Shown here: piece after piece, positions 1 to 9,964 of the stretch
How the letters are laid out: each line of letters begins with the position of its first letter
Position numbering within the stretch: position 1 is the first letter of the stretch
NCBI RefSeq assembly: GCF_030730865.1
Contig: NZ_JAVALZ010000002.1
Location: forward strand, 310,001-374,000
DNA from: Uliginosibacterium sp. 31-16
GTDB lineage: Bacteria > Pseudomonadota > Gammaproteobacteria > Burkholderiales > Rhodocyclaceae
DNA: 64,000 bases
Direction of reading: 5' to 3'
The notes under the pieces: generated by a model
The model's input: only the letters and a program-made list of their open reading frames with translations
Databases searched by the model: none
Told to the model about the DNA's origin: nothing
Translations under genes and position numbers: made by a program

Positions 1-198
1 GCCGCCAGCGGCTGTGATGCCCAGGCTGCCGAGAAAAAACTGGCCGGCGCGGCCAAGACCAGTTTCCTGAAAAAATGTGAAGCCGATGGCAAATCTGCAG
101 AAGCCAGCAGCGCCTGCGAAGCCCAGGCCGCAGAAAAGAAGCTGGCTGGCGCCGCCAAGAACAGTTTTGTCAAAAAATGCGTGGCTGACGCAAAGTAA
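1..198 (+). CDS. PsiF-repeat protein, 3' end only
   Basis: An open frame enters at base 1 and stops with TAA at 196-198, so only the last 65 codons are present. They hold two near-identical units of about 33 residues of the form C-x-A-Q-A-A-E-K-K-L-A-G-A-A-K-x-S-F-x-K-K-C. This is the PsiF repeat, in which paired cysteines flank a KxLxG and SF core. PsiF proteins are small, usually exported proteins named for phosphate-starvation induction in E. coli; their biochemical role is unknown. The upstream part, including any signal peptide, lies outside the window. Confidence 0.75.
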   Translation, partial: AASGCDAQAAEKKLAGAAKTSFLKKCEADGKSAEASSACEAQAAEKKLAGAAKNSFVKKCVADAK

Positions 199-208
199 AT
201 CATCCCGC

Positions 209-231
209 ACAGGGGGCGCCAAGCCCCCTGT
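209..231 (+). terminator. hairpin after the PsiF-repeat gene
   Basis: ACAGGGGGC (209-217) and GCCCCCTGT (223-231) form a perfect 9-bp stem 10 nt after the stop codon. There is no long T run, so it may terminate weakly or only stabilise the transcript end. Confidence 0.5.
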
Positions 232-342
232 TGTCAGATTCTGCCCACAAGTACCATGACGAATCCCGCCCGGATGTCGTCAACACCTTAATTCCGTAGA
301 ACCTGCTACTGCCCGGCCCCTGCTGGCGCCCTGAGCCATTCG

Positions 343-3267
343 ATGATGAATCTGCTGTGGATCAAGAATCTGTCCGGCCAGCATGTCAGAGCCGGCGGCA
401 AACCTCTGCTCCTGCGTCGCCTGCGCCATGGTGTACTGTTTTTCTATTTCCTCACGCTGCTCATGGTGCTGCTGGCAACCGCCTGGCTCAGCCTGCAGGA
501 CTATCGCAACACCTTGCAGGAAGCAGAGCGCCAATCCCTCTCGCTGGCCCGTTCGCTGGAAGAGCACACCACCCGTTCGCTGGTCTCTGTGGAACAGGCC
601 ATGCAGAATCTGGTGGAAGATTTTGGCCGTGCCGGTGGTGTCGAACGCATGGACGAACACTGGGCTCACGAGCGCCTCAAGAGCAAGGTCGAGCTGACCC
701 CACAGATCCGCGCCATCATCGCCATGGATGCAAAAGGCATCCTGCAGGCACATGGCCTCGAATATCCGACCCGACGGGTCAACCTCTCTGACCGCACCTA
801 CTTCTCCTATCACCAGAACAGGAACGACATCCGCCTGCGCATTGGCGAGCCCATCATCAGCCGCACGGATTACAAGTGGCTGATTCCGGTCACCCGACGC
901 ATCAACACCCCTGACAACAGCTTCGGCGGTGTCATGCTTTCGGGTGTGGAGCCCGATTACTTCCTGCACTTCTACGACTCCCTGCATCTGGATCGCGGGA
1001 CCCGCATCCAGTTGATGCGCAGCGACGGCATCCTGCTGCTCAACTACCCGCTGGACATCACCTTGCTGGGCACCAACCTCCGGGACAACGACCCGGATGG
1101 TTTTGCGCGACTGCAAGCCAGCAACACCGCGTTCCTGCCCAAACCCCGCGAAAGTGGCAAGCAGTTCATTGCCCAGCTGGCCAGCGCGGACATGCCGATT
1201 GTCGTGCGCATCATCACCGACGGCGATCATGTCCTCGCAAAATTCTCCCAGGACACCCGCGTCCGCATCGCATCTGCCACGCTGGTGCTGCTGATAATGA
1301 CCAGCATGCTGTTCCTGCTGTTGCGGCAGATCCATCGTGTCGAGGATTCCGAATCGCGCCTGCATCTGACCCAGTTTGCAGTCGACGAATCCCCTGACAT
1401 GATCCTGTGGTGTGACCAGAATGGTCGTGTGCGCTACGCCAACCGGCGCCTGGCCGAATTGAGCCAGCACACTCCCACCGAGTTGCTGGGCCTCGCCTTT
1501 GCCGACCTGATCGGTAATGGCGATCTGCGCTGGGAAAAACTTCACGCCGAACTACAGGCGCAGCAACGCCTGAATCTGGAAAGTGTGCTGCGCCGCAAGA
1601 GCGGAGCACTGGTGCCGGTGGAGCTGACCCTTTCGCTGATTGCCGACAAGCAACGTCAATACCTGTGCATTACGGCGCGCGACATCACGGAACGGCACGC
1701 GGCCCAGCAGGAGCTGCGCCGTCATCGCGACCACCTGCAGGATCTGGTGGCCGAGCGCACTGCCGAAATCCGTACCATGCTCGACGCCAATCCGCTGGCC
1801 ATCGTGCTCAGCGTGCACGACCACATGCAGCTGGTCAATCCGGCATTCGAAGCCCTGTTCGGCTACAGCATGAACAGCATCAGCGGCCTGCCCGAAAGCC
1901 TGATCCATGCCTCAGCCGCCAGCCATAGCACGGTGCGCAGCGCCATCCAGAGCCGCATTTCACTGGGTGGCACCTATCGTGGCGAAGCCGAATTGCGCCG
2001 CAGCGACGGCTCGCTGTTCTGGGCGATGCTTTTCGCCCGTGCCGTGCAGCCGGATGAACCCGAACGCGGCGTGATCTTCATCATCGAGGATGTCAGCGCC
2101 CAGCGCGCTGCGGCCTTGGCCCTGCGCCAGTCCGAACAGCTCAAGCGCTCGGTGCTCGACACCACCACCGATGGTTTTGCCCTGATCGATCATCAGCGTC
2201 GCTTTGTCGACGTCAATCAGGCCCTGTGCCGCCAGCTCGGAATCAGCCGCATCACCATGCTCGGGCAGACGCCCGAAACCATCTGGAGCGAGCCCCTCGC
2301 CAGCCAGATTTTTCCGAAACAGCCGGGCCGCCAGGAACAGCCCGCCCAACTCGAAGTTGAACTGCCGGTACATGACGGCCAGAAACATCCCTTCCTGGTC
2401 AGCCATGGTGTCATCCATGGCGAGCGTGGCGAAATCGAGCACACTTTCGCCTTTCTCACGGACATCGCCTACCAGAAAGAAATTGAACGCTCGCTTGTCG
2501 AAGCCAAGGATGCCGCGGAAACCGCCAACCACGCCAAGAGCATTTTCCTGACCAACATGTCGCATGAGCTGCGCACGCCGATGCACGCCATCCTGTCTTT
2601 CTCCGAGATGGGCTTGCAGAAGACCCAGGTGCCACAGGAGGCCGATCTGGCCCGCTATTTCGAGCGCATCCAGAACTCGGGCAAGCGCCTGCTGACCCTG
2701 CTCAATGACCTGCTCGACATGTCGCGCATGGAAGCGGACAAGATGCGCTACGACAAGGCTCGCCACTTCCTGCAGAACACCCTGCAGGCCGCAGCGACCG
2801 AAGTCTCCTCGCTGCTCAGCGCCAAGAGATTGAGCATCGAGATCAATGACAAGCTGCCACGCATTGCCGCCGTCTATGACCGCGTACGCATCACCCAGGT
2901 CATCATCAACCTGCTGTCAAACGCCATCCGCTTCAGCCCGCCCGGGGGGTGCATCCACATTGCCGGCCTGCACGAAACGGCCGACGACGGCACGTCCTGG
3001 GTCGGCTTCACCCTGCGTGACGAAGGTCCCGGAATTCCCCAAGCCGAACTTGAACGGATCTTCGACAGCTTCGAGCAAAGCTCGCAGAGCCAGCCGGTCG
3101 GCGGCACCGGGCTGGGTCTGACCATCAGCCGGCGCATCATGCTTGACCACGGCGGCAGCATCCTGGCCAGCAATCACCCGGATGGAGGGGCCGTTTTCAC
3201 GGTCAGGCTGCCGGGTGAACAGCGCGCCCAGACGAGCGACGCCTCGCCAGTCACGCCGGAGGCATGA
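343..3267 (+). CDS. membrane-bound PAS sensor histidine kinase
   Basis: A 974-residue sensor kinase. A transmembrane helix (about residues 29-50) is followed by a periplasmic domain of about 250 residues (Cache/PDC-like by layout), then a second helix (about 311-331). The cytoplasm holds three PAS-like segments (about 345-455, 480-595, 605-715), a HisKA domain with the phosphoacceptor in MSHELRTP (His741), and an HATPase domain with N box NLLSNAIRF, G1 DEGPGI and G2 GTGLGL. The protein ends after the ATPase domain, with no receiver domain, and no response regulator gene is adjacent, so the partner is unknown. The start is the first of two tandem ATGs (343, 346). Confidence 0.85.
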   Translation: MMNLLWIKNLSGQHVRAGGKPLLLRRLRHGVLFFYFLTLLMVLLATAWLSLQDYRNTLQEAERQSLSLARSLEEHTTRSLVSVEQAMQNLVEDFGRAGGVERMDEHWAHERLKSKVELTPQIRAIIAMDAKGILQAHGLEYPTRRVNLSDRTYFSYHQNRNDIRLRIGEPIISRTDYKWLIPVTRRINTPDNSFGGVMLSGVEPDYFLHFYDSLHLDRGTRIQLMRSDGILLLNYPLDITLLGTNLRDNDPDGFARLQASNTAFLPKPRESGKQFIAQLASADMPIVVRIITDGDHVLAKFSQDTRVRIASATLVLLIMTSMLFLLLRQIHRVEDSESRLHLTQFAVDESPDMILWCDQNGRVRYANRRLAELSQHTPTELLGLAFADLIGNGDLRWEKLHAELQAQQRLNLESVLRRKSGALVPVELTLSLIADKQRQYLCITARDITERHAAQQELRRHRDHLQDLVAERTAEIRTMLDANPLAIVLSVHDHMQLVNPAFEALFGYSMNSISGLPESLIHASAASHSTVRSAIQSRISLGGTYRGEAELRRSDGSLFWAMLFARAVQPDEPERGVIFIIEDVSAQRAAALALRQSEQLKRSVLDTTTDGFALIDHQRRFVDVNQALCRQLGISRITMLGQTPETIWSEPLASQIFPKQPGRQEQPAQLEVELPVHDGQKHPFLVSHGVIHGERGEIEHTFAFLTDIAYQKEIERSLVEAKDAAETANHAKSIFLTNMSHELRTPMHAILSFSEMGLQKTQVPQEADLARYFERIQNSGKRLLTLLNDLLDMSRMEADKMRYDKARHFLQNTLQAAATEVSSLLSAKRLSIEINDKLPRIAAVYDRVRITQVIINLLSNAIRFSPPGGCIHIAGLHETADDGTSWVGFTLRDEGPGIPQAELERIFDSFEQSSQSQPVGGTGLGLTISRRIMLDHGGSILASNHPDGGAVFTVRLPGEQRAQTSDASPVTPEA

Positions 3268-3415
3268 TGCAGGCCATGCCTCCTGTCACCCGCATGCATG
3301 CTGCCTCGCAAGCCAGGCCAGCCGCCGATCCGCGTCAGGCAAGGATCTCCACGAGGCATGCCCGCAGAGTGGCGCCAGAGGCGGCTTTGCGGAACACGCC
3401 TTCAGCGCCGGCGAT

Positions 3416-4318
3416 TCAGCGTCCGTAAGTCTTGCTGAAAATTTCGCAGCGCTCGACGAATTCGGCGCAGCTCTTGGGCATCGACACCCGGGCCCGGGTA
3501 ACGTCGGAAATCAACCCGCGCGCCTGATGGATCAGGCGGACCCCGTGCTCAGCCTCGCGAATCTGGGCTTCATCGGGGTTTTCCGGCAAGTTCGGCACGT
3601 AGTTGCGCAGGCGCTCGCCCGCCACCGAGAAACGTGCCCAAACATCGAAAATGTCCGCATCGGTACGCAGCACTTCGCTCTTGATGTGTGCGGTACGGGC
3701 AAATTCGCGGGTCAGATCGGCCACGCGATCAAACATCGGATGGTGTTCAAAGGTGCGCACCAATGCATCGGCAACCGTGTCGATGTCGCGCATGGCCAGG
3801 GCAATCTTGTTGTAACGGCTTTCGTAGAACGCCTCGACAGGAATCGAGAACGCCTTGAAAGGCTCGCCCCACAGCTCGTCAATCCCCTCGTCACCACTGC
3901 GATGCAGGACCGACTTGCCCAGAGTCAGCGCTTCCTGCAGGCAACGCCCGCACTCGCGCATCAGGGCATTGTCCGAAGCGATTTCCACCCCCAGCGCCTG
4001 CAGGTCGACCAGCTTGGTGAAAATATCCGTCGCCCGGTTGAACAGCGCCCCGGCGAGCATCGCGCCCTTGACCCGTTTCAGCTCCGGATCAAGCTCCTCA
4101 TCGTAGGCCGCACGTGCCTCACCCAGACGCCGCCCGGGAATGTTGATGCCGTGTTCGACGTGATTGAACAGGCGTCGCGTCAGCGCCTCGATCAGCCGCT
4201 TCTTGGCTTCCAGCGTACTCGCCGGAGCCTCGTAGGTCTTGATCCAGTAGCCGTAGTAATAAACGCGCTCGACGCCGTCAATGATCTGTTTGGTGCCGCA
4301 GGGAATGGAATCGCTCAT
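3416..4318 (-). CDS. conserved hypothetical protein
   Basis: A 300-residue soluble protein that I do not recognise. It has no signal peptide or membrane helix. The start begins with Y-Y-Y-G-Y-W-I-K-T-Y, and the rest is mainly helical, with Cys-rich C-G-R-C near the middle. The ATG at 4318 is chosen over an in-frame TTG at 4327. It stands alone between rightward genes, and its base composition matches the neighbourhood. Coding is supported by length, typical residue use and the lack of a better frame. Confidence 0.6.
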   Translation of the reverse strand: MSDSIPCGTKQIIDGVERVYYYGYWIKTYEAPASTLEAKKRLIEALTRRLFNHVEHGINIPGRRLGEARAAYDEELDPELKRVKGAMLAGALFNRATDIFTKLVDLQALGVEIASDNALMRECGRCLQEALTLGKSVLHRSGDEGIDELWGEPFKAFSIPVEAFYESRYNKIALAMRDIDTVADALVRTFEHHPMFDRVADLTREFARTAHIKSEVLRTDADIFDVWARFSVAGERLRNYVPNLPENPDEAQIREAEHGVRLIHQARGLISDVTRARVSMPKSCAEFVERCEIFSKTYGR

Positions 4319-4527
4319 GGTGTACAACCGCCAGACAATCGGAATGCGGCCGTCACTCTACTGCGTTTCCAGCGAATGACCAGCCCCTTCGTTGTATTGC
4401 TGCCAACTATTCCACACCCTGCATCATGGCAGCTTCCCGCCCCCGCGCTCCCCGCGGGAAAGCGCAGAATTTTGACCCGCCCCCAGGCAAAAGGCCGGCC
4501 AGAGAAAGATCCGGGCTAAACTGCCGC

Positions 4528-5475
4528 ATGCCTTTTCAAACCCTTCTCCAGGGCGTCCTCAGTGCACTGGGCGCCGGCGTTGTCTGGGGCCTGGTCTTCG
4601 TGGCCCCGCAGATCCTGTCCGACTATCCGCCTGCCATGCTGGCCTTCGGCCGTTATCTGGCCTTTGGCCTGATCTGCCTGCCGCTGGCATGGCGCGACCG
4701 CCGTCGTCTGGCCCTGCTGGAGCGGCGCGACTGGCTGGCCGCACTGGAACTCTCCCTGATCGGCAACATCCTGTATTACCTGAGTCTCGCCGCCGCCATC
4801 CAGCTCGCCGGCGGTGCCCTGCCCACACTGATCATCGGCACCCTGCCGGTGGTGATCGCGATTGTTTCCAACACCCACGCCAATCCCCTGCCCTGGCGCC
4901 ACCTGCTGCCCTCGCTGGCGGTCATTGTGCTGGGTATCGCTCTGGTCAACCAGCATGAGCTCGCTCAGCTGCACGGCACGGCACACTATGGTCTGGGCGC
5001 CATTCTGGCGATTGCCGCACTGGCCTGCTGGACCTGGTATCCGGTGCGCAACGCGCGCTGGCTGCGCCTGCATCCCGGCCTGTCATCCAGCACCTGGGCC
5101 ACCGCGCAAGGCCTGACGACCCTGCCGCTGTCCTTGATCGGCATGTCCGGCGCCGGGCTTTGGTTTGCCGGCGAGGCAGGTTTTGCATTTCCGCTGGGAC
5201 CACGACCGCTCGTCTACACCGGGCTGATGCTGGCGATCGGTCTGCTCGCCTCCTGGCTGGGCACCCTGCTGTGGAACCGGGCCAGCCGCCTGCTGCCCAC
5301 GGCACTGGTCGGGCAGATGATCGTGTTTGAAACCCTTGCTGCACTGAGCTACGCCTTCCTGTGGCGCGGCAGTCTGCCAACACTGCCGGTGGCTGCAGGC
5401 ATCCTGCTGCTGATTACAGGCGTATTGCTCGGCGTGCGTGCCTTTCAACATCAGACAACGGGAGAAACGGGATGA
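4528..5475 (+). CDS. EamA/DMT-family transporter
   Basis: A 315-residue inner-membrane protein with about ten hydrophobic helices and two related halves, as in EamA drug/metabolite transporters that export amino acids or other small metabolites. The first helix contains G-A-G-V-V-W-G-L-V-F and the loop after it the typical P-P-A-M-L-A-F-G-R-Y. The ATG at 4528 puts helix 1 at the N-terminus; in-frame codons further upstream code for low-complexity Arg/Pro sequence. Its stop overlaps the next start (ATGA at 5472-5475), so the two genes are translationally coupled. The substrate cannot be told from sequence. Confidence 0.8.
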   Translation: MPFQTLLQGVLSALGAGVVWGLVFVAPQILSDYPPAMLAFGRYLAFGLICLPLAWRDRRRLALLERRDWLAALELSLIGNILYYLSLAAAIQLAGGALPTLIIGTLPVVIAIVSNTHANPLPWRHLLPSLAVIVLGIALVNQHELAQLHGTAHYGLGAILAIAALACWTWYPVRNARWLRLHPGLSSSTWATAQGLTTLPLSLIGMSGAGLWFAGEAGFAFPLGPRPLVYTGLMLAIGLLASWLGTLLWNRASRLLPTALVGQMIVFETLAALSYAFLWRGSLPTLPVAAGILLLITGVLLGVRAFQHQTTGETG

Positions 5476-5804
5476 TGGAAAGTCTGCTGGCCTTGATCCT
5501 GCTGGCCCTTCTGGCCTGGTACTGGCAGGATGGCCTGAAGGCACGTGAAGTCGGCGTAGCGGCCGCGCGCGAAGCCTGTGCCGCCGAAGGCCTGCAATTT
5601 CTCGACGATACCGTGGCACAGAGCGGCCTGCGCCTGCTGCGCGGGGAGGATGGGCGCATGCGCCTGCAACGCAGCTTTGCGTTTGAATACAGCTTCAGCG
5701 GCGACGACCGTCAGCCCGGCTACGTGACCCTGCTCGGTCACGAGGTCACGATGCTCCACACCAGCGCCCGCCCTCCTGAAGAGCCGCCCCCCGCCTTGCA
5801 CTGA
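5472..5804 (+). CDS. DUF3301 family protein
   Basis: A 110-residue protein with one N-terminal transmembrane helix (about residues 3-17) and a short soluble domain containing R-S-F-A-F-E-Y-S-F-S-G-D-D-R and G-Y-V-T-L-L-G-H-E-V, which fits the DUF3301 family of unknown function. It overlaps the EamA gene by 4 nt. The last codons (P-P-E-E-P-P-P-A) are encoded by a partial copy of the intergenic palindrome family, so the tail may be an acquired extension. Confidence 0.7.
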   Translation: MMESLLALILLALLAWYWQDGLKAREVGVAAAREACAAEGLQFLDDTVAQSGLRLLRGEDGRMRLQRSFAFEYSFSGDDRQPGYVTLLGHEVTMLHTSARPPEEPPPALH

Positions 5805-5810
5805 AGGCAG

Positions 5811-5852
5811 GCATGCCGAAGAGGCTTACGCGGCCGGCCTCTCCGGTCATGC
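5811..5852. repeat. REP-like palindrome
   Basis: Imperfect palindrome (GCATGCCGAAGAGGC against GCCGGCCTCTCCGGTCATGC) just after the DUF3301 stop. It is a member of the window-wide family with GAAGAG and CTCTCCGG arms. Confidence 0.55.
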
Positions 5853-5922
5853 CATCTGAAGAAGCCCTGTGGAAGCGGATCCCAGGGGTGGTGGCATTCC
5901 CTCGCCTATTGCGAACACGCCC

Positions 5923-7086
5923 TTAGATCGGCAGCAAGAGCTTGTGCAACACCAGCGCCGCACCGCCGGCAGGAATTGCCAGCTCGCCGAAGCGCGATTC
6001 GGTAATCGGCGGAATGTCCAGATTGGCCGTCTGCGCCAGCGCCGCAAAGGTCTGGCGAGCCGGTCCCATGAGCGCGCTGCCCAGACGACAGCTTTCCCCG
6101 CCCAGCACGATCAGCGCCGGATCAAGGGTCGCCCACAGGTTATGCAACAGCACACCAAGACGCTCTCCCGCCGTTGCCAGCCCAGCCAGGGTTGCCGGAT
6201 CCCCTGCACGTGTCCGCGCTTCCAGTTCTTCGATACTGCAGCCCAGACCATTAGCCATGGCCTGCAGACCAATGAATGCCTCGGCGCAGCCTGAGCGACC
6301 GCAGGAGCAGCGTGGACCATTCGCCTGCAACTGGATATGGCCGACTTCGCCGGCAAAACCACGCCCGCCCAGCAGCAAGCGCCCACCAACCACCACCCCC
6401 GAGCCGACCCCCACGCCGATGCTCAGATAAAGCAAGGGATCCCCGATCGGGACAGAGGCAAATTCGACCTCGCCAAGCGCCGCCACGTCGGCATCGTTCT
6501 GCACGAACAGCGCAATCCCGGGAGCGCCCAGCGCCTCCAGAGCCATGCCCAGTGCTTCGCGCACCGGCACGTTGCGCCAGCCCAGATTCGGCGCCACAGC
6601 CATCACGCCACTGGCTTCGAGCACAGCACCGGGCACCCCGACGCCAACCCCCAGCAACTCGCGACGGGCGCTCGTCAGATTGGCCACTTGCGTAACAATC
6701 AACTCTGCCAGTTGTTGCAGCACCTTTTCAGGAGCCGCCTGACGCGAGAAACCGGCGCGCACGCACTCAAGCACTTCGCCGTCCAGACTCATGCTGGTCA
6801 CGCACAGATGGTCCACACCGAGTTCGGCGCCAATCATCGCCAGGCGCCGCCCATCCAGGCGCAAGGGCGTGGGACGTCGCCCGATCGCGCCGGTGACCAG
6901 CACCGTGTCCTCGCGCAACCAGCCGTCGTCGATGAGCTCCTGGACCAGCAGACTGACCGTAGACTTGGTCAATCCGGTTTCTATTGAAAGTTCAGCGCGT
7001 GACAGTCCGGGCTGGCTGCGAACCAGCCGGACCAGCGCCATGCGATTGATGCGTTTGAGCAAACGCTGATCGCCGGTAATCGCCAT
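5923..7086 (-). CDS. ROK-family transcriptional regulator
   Basis: A 387-residue NagC/XylR-type repressor. The N-terminal winged helix-turn-helix (about residues 10-65, with L-S-R-A-E-L-S-I-E-T-G-L-T-K-S-T-V) binds DNA. The ROK domain follows, with G-V-G-V-G-V-P-G-A-V and the zinc site C-S-C-G-R-S-G-C-A-E. Such proteins sense a sugar or amino sugar. The ATG at 7086 is preferred over TTG at 7089. It is divergent from the uracil permease gene, but no sugar genes adjoin it, so its regulon is not evident. Confidence 0.85.
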   Translation of the reverse strand: MAITGDQRLLKRINRMALVRLVRSQPGLSRAELSIETGLTKSTVSLLVQELIDDGWLREDTVLVTGAIGRRPTPLRLDGRRLAMIGAELGVDHLCVTSMSLDGEVLECVRAGFSRQAAPEKVLQQLAELIVTQVANLTSARRELLGVGVGVPGAVLEASGVMAVAPNLGWRNVPVREALGMALEALGAPGIALFVQNDADVAALGEVEFASVPIGDPLLYLSIGVGVGSGVVVGGRLLLGGRGFAGEVGHIQLQANGPRCSCGRSGCAEAFIGLQAMANGLGCSIEELEARTRAGDPATLAGLATAGERLGVLLHNLWATLDPALIVLGGESCRLGSALMGPARQTFAALAQTANLDIPPITESRFGELAIPAGGAALVLHKLLLPI

Positions 7087-7352
7087 CAAACCTTGTCTCC
7101 ACCCATGTAATATTTTTTCTTACACAAATTGTAGGCTAGTACGAAGGTTATAGGTGCGCACACTCGGGTCGGAAGGCCAAGCATTTCACGCTCGAGCCTA
7201 ATTATTTTGTCCTCAGACCCCTTGTTTTCCAATAAACTGCCGTTCGTCCGAAGACTGCCGGCCAGGCAGCGCGTCGTCACCTTCCCCGGCAGGATCATAC
7301 CGTCTTCAGTTCAACATCGCGGCACATCATGCCGCTCTCGGGGAGTATGTAC

Positions 7353-8651
7353 ATGCACGAAGTTCCCATCCAGGCCGGCAATTCGTCCGGCCCCGTCTGG
7401 CGCCAGGCCATCTCCGGCGCACAAATCCTGTTCGTCGCCTTCGGCGCGCTGGTGCTGGTGCCGCTGCTCACCGGGTTGAACCCGAGCATGGCATTGCTCG
7501 GTGCCGGTGTCGGCACCCTGCTGTTCCAGCTGGTCACCAAACGTCAGGTGCCGATCTTTCTCGGCTCCAGTTTCGCCTTCATCGCCCCGATCATCTATGC
7601 CACCTCGCACTGGGGCCTGCCCGCCACCATGGGCGCGCTGGCCTGTGTCAGCGTGATGTATTTCGTCTTCGCCGGGGTCATTGCCCGCCATGGCGTGGAA
7701 ATCGTGCACAAATTCATGCCGCCGGTGGTCATCGGCCCGATCATCATGGTGATCGGCCTGTCGCTCGCAGGCGTGGCCGTAAACATGGCCATGGGCAAGG
7801 CCGGCACCACCATCGGCTACGGCCCCTCGCTGCTGCTTGCCTCTGTTTCGCTTGCCACCACGGTGATCGTATCGATCTTCGCGCACCGCTTCCTCAAGCT
7901 GATCCCGATCCTGATCGGTGTGGGCGTCGGTTATATCCTTGCCGCCGTGCTGGGTTACATTGATTTCAGCAAGGTCGCTGCTGCGCCCTGGTTCGCCATG
8001 CCGAACTTCGTGGCCCCAGAGTTCAACATTTCCGCAATCCTGTTCATGCTGCCAGTCGCACTTGCCCCGGCCATCGAGCACGTCGGCAACGTGATTGCCG
8101 TCGGCGGCCTCACCGGCAAGGACTACACCGCCCAGCCGGGTCTGCACCGCACCTTGGCCGGCGACGGCCTCGGCGTACTCTTTGCAGGCATGGTCGGCGG
8201 CCCCCCGATCACCACCTACGCCGAAGTGACCGGCGCCCTGACCCTGACCCGCAACTTCAATCCGGTCATCATGACCTGGGCGGCCGTCTTTGCCGTGGCC
8301 ATGGCTTTCGTCGGCAAGTTCAACGCCGTGCTGCAATCGATCCCGACCCCCGTGATGGGCGGCATCATGATCCTGCTGTTCGGCTCGATCGCCGCCATCG
8401 GCCTGAAGACGCTGGTCAGCGACCGTACCGATCTGGAACAGCCGCGCAATCTGGTGATTGTCTCGACCGTACTGGTGCTGGGCATCGGCGGTTTCGTGGT
8501 CGATATCAACCTGCAGTCGGTCGCACAATGGCTGCAAAGCACGCTGAGCTTGAACATCGAACTCGGCAGTTTCGTGCTGCAGGGCGTCAGTCTGTGCGGC
8601 GTGGTCGCCATCCTGCTGAACCTGATCCTGCCCAAGATCCGCAAGGAGTAA
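7353..8651 (+). CDS. uraA: uracil-xanthine permease (NCS2 family)
   Basis: A 432-residue inner-membrane nucleobase:proton symporter with about 14 hydrophobic segments. The family signature region is V-P-I-F-L-G-S-S-F-A-F-I-A-P-I near the first third, followed by A-P-A-I-E-H-V-G-N-V, whose Glu and His lie in the substrate-binding helix of UraA. The ATG at 7353 has GGGGAG at 7340-7345, 7 nt upstream; ATGs at 7347 and 7329 are alternatives. Uracil is the likeliest substrate. A strong terminator follows. Confidence 0.85.
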   Translation: MHEVPIQAGNSSGPVWRQAISGAQILFVAFGALVLVPLLTGLNPSMALLGAGVGTLLFQLVTKRQVPIFLGSSFAFIAPIIYATSHWGLPATMGALACVSVMYFVFAGVIARHGVEIVHKFMPPVVIGPIIMVIGLSLAGVAVNMAMGKAGTTIGYGPSLLLASVSLATTVIVSIFAHRFLKLIPILIGVGVGYILAAVLGYIDFSKVAAAPWFAMPNFVAPEFNISAILFMLPVALAPAIEHVGNVIAVGGLTGKDYTAQPGLHRTLAGDGLGVLFAGMVGGPPITTYAEVTGALTLTRNFNPVIMTWAAVFAVAMAFVGKFNAVLQSIPTPVMGGIMILLFGSIAAIGLKTLVSDRTDLEQPRNLVIVSTVLVLGIGGFVVDINLQSVAQWLQSTLSLNIELGSFVLQGVSLCGVVAILLNLILPKIRKE

Positions 8652-8705
8652 GCCTCGCAACAAGGCCCTGCCGGAAAGCCGCACAGAGCCTTGCTGGGCA
8701 CGCAC

Positions 8706-8748
8706 AAAGGCCGGAGAAGCCCGCAGCATGCGGCTCTCCGGCCTTTTT
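8706..8748 (+). terminator. rho-independent terminator of the uracil permease gene
   Basis: GGCCGGAGA (8709-8717) pairs with TCTCCGGCC (8735-8743), with inner pairing of CCGCA and TGCGG, followed by TTTTT. The stem is also a member of the window-wide palindrome family, here with a T run. Confidence 0.85.
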
Positions 8749-8786
8749 AATGTGACATTGCTGCAGCGCGCTGACTCAGCGCCGCA

Positions 8787-9266
8787 TCACGCCTCGATGC
8801 GCACGGGTGTTCCTGCTGCAACCAGATCGAACAGCTCGATCACATCCCGATTGCGCATGCGGATGCAGCCATGTGAGGCGGACACGCCCATCGGCTCGCT
8901 GTCTGGCGTGCCGTGGATGTAGATGTAGCGGCGCATGCTGTCGACATCGCCGAGGCGGTTGCAGCCAAGCTCGCAGCCCGAAAGCCAGAGGATGCGACTG
9001 AGAATCCAGTCGCGGCCGGGAAACTGCTCATGCAATTCCGGCGTCCAGATTTCACCGGTCGGGCGGCGTGCTTTGAATACGGCCCCGCACGGCTGGCCCG
9101 CGCCAATTTTTACCCGAATGATGTGCCGCCCGCGTGGCGTCTGAAAGCTGCCTGCCTGTTCCCCCGCCCCCAGAGCGGCTGTCGAGATGGCATAGCGGCG
9201 AATCGGCGTCCCGCTTGCGTCTGCAAGGATCATGCTCTGCGAGGCAATACCGATGCGGATCTCCAC
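8787..9266 (-). CDS. L,D-transpeptidase (YkuD domain)
   Basis: A 159-residue protein made almost entirely of a YkuD domain. The catalytic region has the His in Y-I-H-G-T and the Cys in S-H-G-C-I-R-M. This family forms 3-3 crosslinks in peptidoglycan or anchors proteins to it. A GTG start at 9266 is chosen because GAGGAG lies 7 nt upstream, right after the tadA stop; the frame continues further upstream without an ATG in a good context. No signal peptide is visible, which is odd for an envelope enzyme. It is the last gene of the guaB-guaA-tadA run. Confidence 0.75.
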   Translation of the reverse strand: MEIRIGIASQSMILADASGTPIRRYAISTAALGAGEQAGSFQTPRGRHIIRVKIGAGQPCGAVFKARRPTGEIWTPELHEQFPGRDWILSRILWLSGCELGCNRLGDVDSMRRYIYIHGTPDSEPMGVSASHGCIRMRNRDVIELFDLVAAGTPVRIEA

Positions 9267-9277
9267 GCCATGACTCC

Positions 9278-9957
<680 letters not shown>

Positions 9958-9964
9958 GCGGTTC

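Noticed and set aside
3143-4519. 458-codon rightward frame over the conserved hypothetical gene
   Set aside because: The composition is typical of an antisense shadow, and it begins inside the sensor kinase gene in another frame.
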